Source: Phoronis australis (Eukaryota > Phoronida > Phoronidae). Taken from it: a stretch of DNA of 64,000 nt. The notes under the pieces are model-generated. The model saw nothing but the letters and a program-made list of their open reading frames with translations, was not told the origin of the DNA and made no database searches. Made by a program: the position numbers and the translations under genes. Where the stretch lies: contig NMRA01000584.1 of NCBI GenBank assembly GCA_002633005.1, positions 1 to 64,000 of the forward strand, read 5' to 3'. This document shows, piece by piece, positions 1 through 11,800 of this stretch. Every line of letters starts with the position of its first letter. Position 1 is the stretch's first letter.

Positions 1-2
1 TC

Positions 3-518
3 GAGAATGCTATTGAAGCTCAACAGATTCTGGATAAACTCTCAAGCATTGTCACGGCCTACGGTATGCAATTTGCTCCTGAGAAGTGTAAATTCATGGT
101 GCAGGATGTCTCCGAACCGGTTGTTTCTATCAGCATCGGAAATCAACAGTTAGAATCAGTGGACCAGTTCACCTATCTTGGAAGTTGCATCAGCAATACC
201 GGTCACGGAAAATGCGAAATCGACAATCGGATTGCGAAAGCTAGAGCAGCTTTTGCAAACCTTCATCATCTGTGGCGACAACGTCGGATATCCCTCAAAT
301 TGAAAGGACGTGTCTACAATGCGACGGTACGACGTGTTTTGCTCTACGGCTCAGAAACCTGGCCTCTTCGTATGGAGGACTTCAAGCGTCTGGAAACATT
401 CGATCATCACTGTCTTCGTAGAATCGCTCGCATCGGATGGAGTCGTCATCTTTCAAACGTCAATGTTCGGAAACTGATCTATGGAAGCGGAAAGGAGGCG
501 GAGCATCGACAGCTCTAA
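3..518 (+). pseudogene. non-LTR retrotransposon reverse transcriptase, C-terminal fragment
   Basis: The open frame runs from the window edge to a stop at 516-518, about 171 codons. It shows the end of an RT palm/thumb region: an EAQ..LD start, then FAPEKCK, then FTYLGSCIS, then the RVYNATVRRVLLYGSETW block and FDHHCLRRIAR. This ending is typical of invertebrate endonuclease-reverse transcriptase (RTE/Jockey-like) LINEs, assigned from family knowledge. The 5' part is cut by the window edge, so 5' truncation of the element itself cannot be judged; no endonuclease is visible. It lies between the last visible CCZ1 exon and the left edge, so it is probably an insertion in a CCZ1 intron on the opposite strand. 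The exact LINE clade is uncertain. Confidence 0.8.
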
Positions 519-1144
519 AGAAGTCAAAAGTCAATGTGCTTGATACTGAAAAGGAATGATAGAATGGCCATTCATTTAGTTCAGTAGGTGACAATGACTC
601 ACTAGATATTCTTGGTTTTTGGTTAACCTATCATCAATAAGAAAGTAAGCACAAGTGCTGTTACATCCACAGTCCAACATATTCAATATGTACACCAATC
701 ATAACAATCAATGATTCAATGGACTTAATAATTCATTATCTTTACAGCAAAACTGACAATCACAAGACTGGTGAAATGTAAGTAAATCAGAAAACAATCG
801 TAACACATGCGTTGCAAGTAGAGAGAGAAAGACACGAATAGAAAGCACACTGCAGAAGGCTGGTGGTTCCATAGGTATGATACAATGCACCTCATTCTAT
901 ACAGATGCTGTTTAGCACGTGATTTCACTGGATAAACCTATCAGTATTGATAGTCTTATGTCATTCATATCTCAACCATGAACGACAGTATTACACCAAC
1001 TGATGTTGTAACCAGACAATAAAATTAATGTGCCCCTTGACAGTCAGTCTTTTAGAAATACCTGGTACCAACACTTTATTTTCTCATGTCCCTAAAACAA
1101 TTTGCACATCATTAGAACAAGTCATCGCTACATTGTACACTTAC

Positions 1145-4100
1145 CGTCTACAAGCATACATATCGTAGCACTTAGTGCCCTGTAAACCACTAGGTGACAC
1201 TCATCATGTGTCGTGTCTATGTTGACGAAAACCCGTGGGACTTTACCTAGGTGTGTTGTGTTCTTCAAGTCTGGTGGGCCCGTCATGAATCTGAAGTAAA
1301 ATACAACTACCAAACTAATAGCGTCCTACAAATCTGTTTGATCACAATCAAAAACTTGGTTGCAATTATCCAGTATTGAAGTATGATAAAAAGTCTACAG
1401 CTTGTGACTGTGAAAAAAAATATGATTTTGCTCATAGTCAGGGCATACATCAAATTTCAGAAGCAGGCAAAATTGGATGTCCCAAGTTAAAAAATTATCA
1501 ACAGCCACAAAAATATCATCATCCTTGATGTTACGCAATATAGGACACATGGTAATTTTATGAAATGCCAAGTCTACTTTCAGACTCTATTGACACAAAA
1601 TGCAGTGTCCAGTATTTGAGAAATATGATGCATATCAAAATCGTTTAAGTCTCAATCATTAAAATACAAAATTCAATTTCAGGTTGAATTTGTGCCAAAT
1701 TTTAAAGATTGTTCCAAATTGTATTTTTACTGCAATCATTTCTTAGTGGTACAAAAGAATTATATTCAGATCAATGCTTATTGGCAAAAATTTAGCAATT
1801 TACAGAGTGTCTCCTTCTAACCTTGTTTGACTAAGTCTACCATCTTATTCATATTGGTAACATGATTAATGCCAAATGGTAGACACTGGCAAATTCAGTG
1901 GTTTAATGAAGTCCACGTGAAAAGGCACAGTATTGCTTTGCTAAAAAATGATTGAGACAATAAGAATGTATTCACGGTATATTTGTCAAATGGGCAGCAA
2001 TGATGCAGCGCCCGTACACCTGGAGGATGGCAAGGCCACCTGCCTACAACAGCCATGTAGACCTTGTGCTCTTAACGCCCCACCGCTGTTTTACAACAAA
2101 ATATTCACAAACTGTATTGTATAAGATCACGCCATCATGTAATACTGCCCGTGCACTTGGATAAAGGACTCACTTTCCATAATGTGCTCCTACAGTGGAC
2201 GTCCTGTTGGTGACTGAACCATGAAACTCTTGATCCATGTAGTTTGGAAACAAACTTGTGACTAAGTACCTATACATGATACGCATGTCGTCCTGCTCCA
2301 AACCACTCCTAGTAAATACACAATAGAAACCCGTGTATTATTTTTATGCATATAGTACGGGATATGTAAACTTCGTGAAGAGTGAAAACTGAAAGTCTCA
2401 ACTGAAAAATATCAAGGGACACAAGGACTGAACGTAAAAATGAAGCTGAAAAATATCGTTGTAATTTACTGTGTACTAGTAATGACTCACCAGACCAACT
2501 GGTCATTATAGAGGAAGGCTGTGTACTTGATGTCAGGAAAGTCAGCTTCTAGGTGATTAATCAAGCACTGTGTCCTCAGATACATATTCTTGTCTAGAGG
2601 TAGGAAGCTGATGCCCGAGTGAATGTCTAAGATATCACACTGGTTCAACTTTATGGTAAGTAAATACTAGAAAAGATAATTAATGCAAAATCTTCAGTTC
2701 AACTCTTTTTACTTTCATGTAAAGACCTTCTGTTTTAAAACACTAGTGCAACAAATAACACCTCACATCTGACATGTAAAATTGAAACTCAGGAATTCAT
2801 AATGAGGTAACAGCATCACAGTTACTCATGACTTAACCTTGACTCAATAATACAAAAAATTACTGTCAGACTTTGGCATATCTAAAGAACAGTCGTGAAG
2901 TGCCAGCAGAACCAACAATTCAAAACTAATTAGAGCTGTTCCTAGTCTACCTATATCCCTTGCACACTTACCCTGGAGAAAAAATGGTCCAGTCTTTGAA
3001 TCAGGCTGTTTACATTCCCTTTATTTACAATGCAGAGGAAACTTCCCATAAATAACTGAAATGAAGAAACAGACACCAAACCATTTAGTATTGAGCACAG
3101 GAGGGCAAATTTCAAACAAAGAAACAAAGATAACTATGACAAATCTTCCAATAGCACACACAACAGAATTCAGCAAACCATTAAACAACAGCAGCATTTA
3201 TATGCACGCCTCAAGCATCGCATGTGGAGCAAAGAATGATCATTATACTAAATATTCCCACTAGAGGGAGCAATGCTATTAAACTTAAAATAGCCTCTGC
3301 TGGGTGCAAAGCAAGTCAGCAATGTTCTCTTCAACAGAAAAAAGCTGTCACCTTTCATCATGATTCTTCACACAACAAAGAACTTTACAAAAAAGGTCAA
3401 TAGAGGGAATGACGTAGATCAAGTCAGTCTTAAACAGGCTTGTGCTGTAATAAACATGATAATAACTTATTTGCCAAATTTCACGTACATGTAACAAGCA
3501 ACGTAATGGATATCTAGACAAAGGCAAAGAAAAACAAATTTGCCACTAGAGCACTCTGCAGTGGTCAGATTTTAGAATATTTCATTAAGATCCGTCAAGC
3601 AACAGGCAAAAAACAAAACTGCCACTAAAAGATGCCACAGCAGTTGAAAATAATCATCTGCATGTATTTCCCAGAAGAAACACACGCCAGTTTTTATGAT
3701 ACTTACAGTGGTTTCGCCGATAGAGAAGTAGATGCAAAAAGCTTGAAAACATATTAAAAATGGCCAAAGGATGACGTAAACAATAAGTCAAATCGATCCG
3801 AAAATGAGGTATTATCATCTCTTTAATAGAGACCTACTTACCAAATTTCATGAAATGCCGTTTAGAAACTTCAAAGATATAGAAGAAAACATAGGAAATA
3901 AAAGTACCACTAGGGGGCACAACGTATTCAGAAACGTTCAAAAGTCGTTGTCATTCCTTATCACGTTCATAGACATACACTTGTCAATTTTCACAAAGAT
4001 CCTACAGAGGTTTAGATGAAACAATTGCAGACACAAACCAACAACACTGAAGGTCTTTGGAGATACAGCAGTGGAGGTCAGACAGAGAAGGATGACGACA

Positions 4101-6953
4101 CAATGTACCACACATATAAATGTGTGGGTGCATAAAAAATCTGATAAAAACAGATCAGTCACGCAATACATGCCAGATCAGTTTTAATGTTATGCAAAAC
4201 TGTACTGGTTTACAATAAACCTTAATGTATCTTGAAAATGGCAAGTTGTGCCCTTCAAAAGAGAATATTTATCCGTAGCTTTACTAACATGAGGCACAGT
4301 GTGATGTAGTGACAGTAATGCTCATACTCATACTACCATACAAAAGCTTAGCAACACACTTACTCTAAACATGTAATAACTTTGTTTCAAAACAGCTTCA
4401 AACACACAGTCTTGCACATCCTCGTCATGGTACTCAAAGTACACCTGACCTTCTTTATTTTTCTGACTACAAGGAATGCTGACTGTCTGAAAATGAAAAC
4501 AGTTAAACATTTTTATGCACACTGAGGTAATTACAGTTTCAAAGACAACAAAATGACACCAAAGAGTGATTTTTCATTGCAACTACTAATCCACTTACCA
4601 TAACCACCCAAAAATCCTGTTCTGGGTTGTAGAACAATTGCCTGTGTTTCTGAGTATGAAGTGACTGACACGGCTGGTCAGAAAACGTCCTACAACGAAG
4701 AGAGATTATGGAGTGAGTTGCTAAAGAGAAACGGCTCATCGTAAACAATTACAAACCACTTTAATTTGATCATCCAATTGACAGTTTTGTACCAAAAGAA
4801 TATTGGAAAATAACACTGGCTTCATATAACAACATAATTTGAAAAGAATAATTGTAAATTAACAAAACTAGAGAACATAACTCACTCGGCAAACTTAATG
4901 AGAGCTTCACACAGTCCTACATTCTTGATTTTTGTGTCTACATCAGTATCTCTTGGAAAGTAGTAAAGTATCTTCTGTTCTTCCTGAAAAATTCGAGAAA
5001 CAATTTGACATAATCATCAAGTGAGCCAATACAACTTATTATTTTATATAACTTGGTCATGTGTTAGCAATCTACAAAACAAAAGAACAGAGAGCAATAC
5101 AATTTGTGATTCACAAAGTCATTTTGGGTTTCATTCATTGAAATGTACAAGCAAGTCAACAATTGTGGCTTAAACAAAGCCATTGTGCATCTGGGATGTA
5201 GTTTGAGGACAGCAGTGACGTTGGTCTGAGTGATGTCGAAGTAGAAGAATACTTGTCACTGATTCTTCAATCAACTTTTCTTTTTCCACAATGTTGAGAA
5301 TAGCTCACAACTAGAATTGGTTTCTTTTCGTTAGGCTAAAACAGTAGCATAATATTGCTTCTGGTCTGCACTCGACTCATTTTGAAACCTGCGCCTCAAG
5401 AATAACGTCAGGTGGCCATAGAATCATACGCATGAACATCGCATTTTACGCACGAACCACCTACAAAACCTATGAATCATGCACACAAACTCATGACTCA
5501 TGGATACAAACCCAAAAATTATGCAAACGAACAAAAATCATGCGCACGAGCATCGAATCACAAACTTGAACACTTTATCGTTTGGTTGTTCGTGCGGATG
5601 ATTCGGATGATTGTGCATATGATGTTTGTTCGTATGCATGATTTTTGGGTTTGTATGCACCATTCATTGGTTTGGATGCATGATTCATTGGTTTGGATGC
5701 ATGATTCATTGGTTTGGATGCATGATTCATTGGTTTGTATGCATGATTCATTGGTTTGTATGCATGATTCATTGGTTTGGATGCATGATTCATTGGTTTG
5801 TATGCATGATTCATTGGTTTGGACGCATGATTCATTGGTTTGGATGCATGATTCATTGGTTCGTAGGTGGCTCGTGCATAGGATTCTGATGCTTGTGCGT
5901 ATGATTCTATGGTACCCCTGAAATATGTAGAACTTAAAACAAATCAATTTAAAAATTCACAACTGTCATCAGAAACAATCCTGCCAATTTTTGACCCATA
6001 GCACTTACTTTTTAGAATTTAATTACCAGCAAACTGAATTTCTGAGCAATTTGTGCTTCACTGAAATTGTCACCATCTCCCGAATGATGTTGCAAAAATT
6101 CAAACAAATGATACGTGAACAGCATATAGTTTTAGAGCTGCCAAGAACCTTTTCTTCTGTCACAAAAGTGAGAAATTGATTGCTCTTATAGTGTGCTATG
6201 TTATTGCGCAGACATGGGTCTTCAATACAGTTTATCACATTTTGCATATCCTTTTAACAAACTCTTTTATTCTGGACAGGCCAATGAGCCGCCAGGGATG
6301 CCATTGCATACTTTACTTAAGCTAAGCATTCAAATGCAAAACAGTGCCTCATGGCTAGGCCTAGGGTATTTGAATTTGAGCCGGGAGTTCAGTTGGATGC
6401 CATGTGTGCCTGATGGATGAAAGACTGCATCTGATGTTTGAACGCTCTACAGTACATAAATTTCCATCTGCTACGAAGAAGCCTAACATACATCTGAGGG
6501 TTTGGGGAGTCGCAGCTTAGTTGGGCATGAATTTGAAAAGTACACTAATACCAAGATTTGAATTGCGCATCGAAACCGATTGGCTAATAAGCAATTGCAA
6601 TTATTTGGAGAAGCTTTACTGAATTGATGTACATCAAAACCAGTCACATGGACATGGTACGACTGGTTTGAGTGCTTGGCTCACATGCCGGATATACTGG
6701 GTTTAAGTCTCGGTATTGATGGATTTTTCAACACTCAACACAGAACACAACATAATGTCAGATAAACGAAGATTCATGGTCAGAGAACAGTCACAGTCAC
6801 TGTCACTATCTGTCTGTCAGTGTCAGACGACCAATGAGTGACTGACAGTGACACTCAGTGACAGTGTTAGTTTACCTGTCCTTCTTTAGGTCCATAGGTC
6901 GGATTGAAGACAAAAAAATTAACCAGAGATATTGGATTCGGTGACGACGTCAT
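1145..6953 (-). CDS. CCZ1: CCZ1 vacuolar fusion protein homolog (N-terminal eight exons)
   Basis: CCZ1 pairs with MON1 to form the guanine-nucleotide exchange factor that loads Rab7 on late endosomes. Minus-strand coding exons, in order: 6953-6876 (start MTSSPNPIS), 4983-4886, 4689-4599, 4486-4364, 3055-2972, 2666-2491, 2308-2174 and 1290-1145. Every junction has GT/AG and phases agree, giving 931 nt or about 310 residues. Family signatures read in order: FFVFNPTYGPKEGQ (first longin strand), ILYYFP, NVGLCEALIKF, SLHTQKHRQLFYNPEQDFW, ISFLPLDKN, KYTAFLYNDQLVWSGLEQDD, then FMTGPPDL and RVFVNIDT. Human CCZ1 is about 480 residues. The missing C-terminal ~170 residues are not found in 1-1144 and must lie left of the window. 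The ATG is chosen because the exon opens just upstream of the conserved first strand. Confidence 0.92.
3400..4080 (-). repeat. degenerate dispersed copies of the intronic tandem-repeat family
   Basis: This lies in the CCZ1 intron between exons 4 and 5. It contains reverse-orientation pieces of the monomers that form the array at 16.2-19.0 kb: CCAAATTTCATGAAA near 3840 and CACTAGGGGGCAC at 3911-3923. Similar partial boxes occur at 3260 and 3540. Boundaries are approximate. Confidence 0.6.
5416..5915. repeat. inverted-repeat element with one arm expanded into a 21-bp minisatellite
   Basis: About ten copies of a 21-bp unit (ATGCATGATTCATTGGTTTG plus one base) run from about 5660 to 5860. The outer flanks are inverted copies of each other: 5418-5465 (ATAGAATCATACGCA..., GCACGAACCACCTAC) matches the reverse complement of 5862-5912. 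The left arm also holds decayed reverse-oriented units. Because 21 is divisible by 3, both strands stay open for about 90-150 codons encoding a heptapeptide repeat (MNHASKP). This is an arithmetic consequence, not evidence of a gene. It sits in CCZ1 intron 1. Confidence 0.85.
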
Positions 6954-8186
6954 ACTCGCTACACCCGAAAAAATGTGAAGTTAAATGAAACTACAGTCAG
7001 ACCCATTCATTTGCAGTACCCAGAGCTGGGATCCAGAAACTCAATTTTATCCAGCAAGCAATTGCGGAAGTTGGTATCGCCATCTAGCAGACGTACAACA
7101 ACTCTCTGGACAAATATTTTTCAACAAAAATATATATACACATAATAAAACACTGTGATATTTACTTTCAATGATTTTTGAAATGATATGATATTAAATT
7201 AAATCTGAAAATTCTAAGACGTTAAATGGCGATGCTTCTCGTGTATTCGCGCTAAGCGATATTTTCACTCTGGGTGCAGACCAACATGATGACATGTTAG
7301 TCTGCTATTTCTTTACTGTTTGCCAATGTAATTTTACGACTTACATTCTTTAAACTAGGCTGCTCTAGTGTCACACGATACTTTTGTTCCCTATCGTTTG
7401 TTCGGACGACAGTAAGTTAACAGGTTTGTAGAGTTTGTTTCAGAAAAACATCTTGATTTTTTGTGTTTTGAAGCTGCTGGCTAACAGAGTAGCGTGTCTG
7501 ATTAGACAATGCAATCGTCTCAACTGGCCTCAGTAGAGACGGTGGCCCTCCATACTCTGGATGCTTTTTAGCAAATACTCCCATAAATAATCTTTTTTTT
7601 TCAAGCAATCCTTCGTTCAGGTGCTCAAATCTGTAACTGGCCATTTTTTACACTGCTCATATCAGGGCAGTTGAGAGAAGCACTGTTCGAAAAACTTAAG
7701 TTAAAAGTGATTGATTGTGGGAGTATTTGTTCGAGCTGTTGTTACATTTGTACAGCCATATTATAAAACCTCTGACCTCTCTTAATCACTTGCCAAGAGG
7801 CAATTCCCTCTTGGCTATATGACAGGTAACCCTGGTCCCTGGTTCAAGAATGAAAAGACATCAATGGCCTCCTAAGCCTAGGTGCATGTCTCTATTAATT
7901 CAGAGGTACTTAAGCAATATGATGGTTTAATCAGTGTGAGGCATAATGAAGGCATTTGTCAGAAACATGCTAGAGTCGCAATAAACTTGTGTTACTACAA
8001 AAAATCTCTAGTCTGGGACAGTTTTTAAAATTTGGAAGAAAGAAATGCCATCCAAACTTGAAAGGCATTGAGTCAGAAAATTGGCACTCAAAGAGATTGT
8101 GGCATTCCAACATAGTTCTTAAAGATTGGAACTTAGTTTTATATCAACAGTGTTACAATAAATTTTTGGGCATTGGTAGGATAAAG

Positions 8187-8272
8187 CGGTCCCTGATTTT
8201 GAGAACCAGTTTCATCCACTGAATAATGGGCCCGTTATTCAGTGATTGCCTGGTTCTCAAAATCATGGACCG
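8187..8272. repeat. imperfect 86-bp palindrome (MITE-like)
   Basis: The arms CGGTCCCTGATTTTGAGAAC and its near reverse complement (GGTTCTCAAAATCATGGACC plus G) flank a centre containing CACTGAATAA / TTATTCAGTG around GGGCCC. Confidence 0.7.
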
Positions 8273-8521
8273 ATATATCCAACCAGGGCCAATTTTCTGA
8301 CTGGTGACGCGTTACTAAGTATAACCACAAAATTGAAACCTATAACTGATACCGTTCCACATTATTTTTAAAAATGTCATGTGTAGGTAATTTCAACATT
8401 TCCCATGTAATTCTTCAATCTGGGACTGCCAATATTGTCTATTTCTAAAATTTGATAAAAGCTCTGTCCTGGAGGGGGGGGGAAGTAATTAATGTTCACT
8501 GTACCAAACTGGGGAATTATT

Positions 8522-8603
8522 ACAATAGTCTGTTACATAGATGAGGACTTCTGGTACCCCTCACAATAGTCTGTTACATAGATGAGGACTTCTGGTAGCC
8601 CTC
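8522..8603. repeat. two-copy 41-bp tandem duplication
   Basis: ACAATAGTCTGTTACATAGA and the following bases recur exactly 41 bp later, with one substitution near the end of the unit. Confidence 0.85.
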
Positions 8604-8805
8604 ACTGTATCACCTAGGTTTTGTGCTGAGGCCTCACTAAGTATGGCAGTATTAGTTGTGCATATTGCATTGGTATTAATGTGACGTTGGTTATGTGTCA
8701 TATTGGCTCTTGTACATGGGATTAGAGCAGTTATGAAGCTAGGATTATAAATACTGTCATTACTTGAAGTCATCGATGCAACGTGGCTCTGTCCTTTTCA
8801 GCAGA

Positions 8806-11800
8806 ATGGCTCAAGTTTCCAGTGCTACTGAAAGTCAAGTACAGCCGCCAGGTACTGTGCAGACAACTGTTTTTATTTCTTGTTAGTAATCAATGGGTTT
8901 TCTTCATTTCCTTACCTATCTAATGTACTGCAAATAACCTAAACCGTTGGTGTTTTCAGAGAGTTTACAAAGCCACTGAAGCTGAAGATACATAACAAAA
9001 ATAGTTGATTTTAAAGTCAAAAGTACAAAATTTGTAGTCAAGGAGAACATGTTTTACTTGTCTACTATAATGTTCAACGGTATAAACTTATTTGACAGGC
9101 ATTTCACCAAGACCTGCTGTGGGTTGCCAGGTAGCTAGTGCGCAAGTTGACCCAAAGGCACTCTCCCCCGGTGTGCTGACTCCACCCACTATTACCCCTC
9201 AAGCAGGACTTGTTGCCAATGGTAAATGGTCAATATGATGCATCAATCAAGTTTTGCAAGCAACAAACAATCATATTCTTAAACATGCATATCGTTCTGC
9301 CTAAGTTATTGAAAAGTTTCTTAGGAGTCACTGCATGAGAAAGGCAGGTAAAATCTTGTAACGCGACCTGTCACAAAATTGATTCTTCTTGTATGCAATT
9401 GCTTCATGTGTTGGATCTATCTTCGAAAATGAAATTGGAAATATTCATGGGCATTTCGGCACACAGGAAGGATGTTTTGCTATATTTCAGCTAAAAGCGT
9501 GCAGTGTAGTAGTGACTGAAGCTGTTCTTTAGCATCTAGTGTTCTTACAGTTCTTTGTTACAAAACTAACGACTGTTTGAGCTTGACCATTTCAACAGGG
9601 GAGACTGTCACCTTGACAGTCCTAGTTCTAAAGCAGTCTAGCAGGGGGTTTTGCTTGCTTCTTCATTTCATTGTCTCTCAAACCAAAATTGTTTCTGGCT
9701 GTCATTTTTGTTTTCATTGGCTCATGCAAACATTTTTATCCAAAAAATTTGCGTGGTCTAGACCATCTACCTTTCAGTTGTCATAGCAACTCACTGTAAT
9801 GAAGTGCATGATGCAGAACTACTAGGGAAAGTCAAAGATGTGAACCCTTCTTGGAAATTAAATGCTGGGTTTGCACTTTCTCATGAACTTGGCCATTTTT
9901 TCTACACAAATCTCAAACACTTTTGGAATTTTGCTTCACTTAAGCCCAACGGGTCAAGTAAATTTGCGTACTTTTTTCCATCCCTTCCAAGTTTTTTAGT
10001 ATTTTCAATACCTCTTCGTTCATAATTCTTGTGTTTTCTCTGTGGTTTTGTTATTTCATTTTTCCCCTTAGGTGAGTAAAATGGCAACGATCCTAAACTC
10101 ACCTGCTCTGATATGTCCCAAATCTGTGTGCTCTGGCTTTCCAAGAAACGGCAAATTTTCACTCTATCCAAGCATACAAACTAAGTCATATGCCTACAAA
10201 TTCATTTGTCATGTTCCCACTTTTGCCGGACTTTCTTGTTCAGTGAGTCTTTAAACTGCATGAAATTTGACGAAACTGCACAGAAGTGGAAGTTAAGTGG
10301 AAATTTACAAAATATCCCTATGACAACATTTGTTACACTGTAACACGTACAACCAAAAAGTTATTGGTCTGTTATTTTCAGGTTCGAATCAAGAGCCAAA
10401 CCAGTCCGACATGGCAAACACAAAAGAGAAAACCCCGATGTGTCTCATCAATGAACTGGCTCGTTATAATAAGGTTAATCTATGACAGCAGTTTTCTCTT
10501 GTGAAAGTTACGGATATTGCTCGATAGTTACTATATGCATTTAGTATAATTCTTTACAGTTATCCAGGGGTAGGGAGGGTGTTTATATAATAACCTGGTT
10601 TGAACAGGTGAAATCCAAAGTACTAGGCATTGTAAGGGTGAAGTAGATATAATGTGCTTGCAAAACCAAAGAAGCTGAATGTATCGAAGTAAGAACCTTG
10701 TTATCAACAGGGATGTATCGCTGGGCCCCAGTTATCAGTGCTTTAGTGGGGCGTAGGCACAGCCAACCACCTTTTGGTATTTAAACCTAGCGCCTACACA
10801 CCGTAAGTTACATTATAGTGCGAATTCAGTACACTTTTAAAATTCAGTGCTCAAGTTGATGCAGTGGGCATTGAGTGCCAGCACTGCCAGGTTTACAGTG
10901 CACACGAAAAGTTGGATGAAATGACATTTAATTCCCAATCAAGACTATAGTGCAAATGGGAATCAGTGTCACGTTGACTGAGTGCAAGTTGACTTTATCA
11001 TCAGAGTGGCTCGAATGATCCAGCTCTGTCGTAACGGGAGAAACGTTTTTTCTAATTGTTTCCAGTGTGTATTGTATGATCGAATCATCCATGCTCATTC
11101 AAGACATTAAAGCGGAGAAATCTTTTCTATGATCACGACCTTTATACTCCAGATCCAGCATACTTATGCCCTGACAGATGAAAAAGGACCTGCCCATAAA
11201 AAAGAATTCTTTGTCAAACTGAGACTTGGCGACGAGGAGTATGCTGCCCAGGGTGCCAGTATTAAGAAAGCTCAGCATGCTGCTGCCCGCAGTGCAATGG
11301 CAGAAACCAAGTATTCTAAGCCTGTACCCAGAGTAAAGCGCAGACCTGATGCATGTATGTGTTCTAAGTTTGTTTAGTAGTCTTTCTTGTGATAGTGCAA
11401 CTCATCATCCATGCCTTTCTTCACAGTCGTTAGTGACGTGTTGGTCACCACATCATGGTTCAAGAGATACTAAACTTTGTTTTNTCAACTGGAGCAGTAT
11501 CTTAATGTCTTTGGATGAAAACATTTTCTTTAAATTATCGTAGGTGGAGTTGGCAAATTCTGCCCCTCAGTTTAAGAGCACATAGTCGTACTATAAGGCT
11601 TGATGATAAAGGCAGCCAAGATGTCTTTACATAGTGCTACACTATATCTGGCAATATTCTGTTTAACTTGCTACTATGTAAGCTTTGTGTTGAAGAAATC
11701 CATGGTTGAATTTGAGTTGAGTATCCCAAATTGTAGTCTTATTGTGATTCAACTCCAGACTGTAATGTCAGTAGGATTCTACCCTAAAGTGTAATGTCAT

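Larger units (their letters stand above)
6954..8805. other. divergent intergenic/5' region between CCZ1 and STAUFEN
   Basis: The two genes are head to head, with start codons 1.85 kb apart. No obvious TATA box or CpG-rich core stands out. The region holds a palindromic element (8187-8272) and a short tandem duplication (8522-8603). Non-coding first exons and promoters of both genes probably lie here but cannot be placed. Confidence 0.5.

Noticed and set aside
5472-5947. Long both-strand ORFs of heptapeptide repeats
   Set aside because: Open only because the 21-bp minisatellite unit is divisible by three; intronic, and no start context or family.
7417-7644. 75-codon minus-strand ORF between CCZ1 and STAUFEN
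   Set aside because: No family similarity, contains a poly-T-derived run, and no splice connection to CCZ1.
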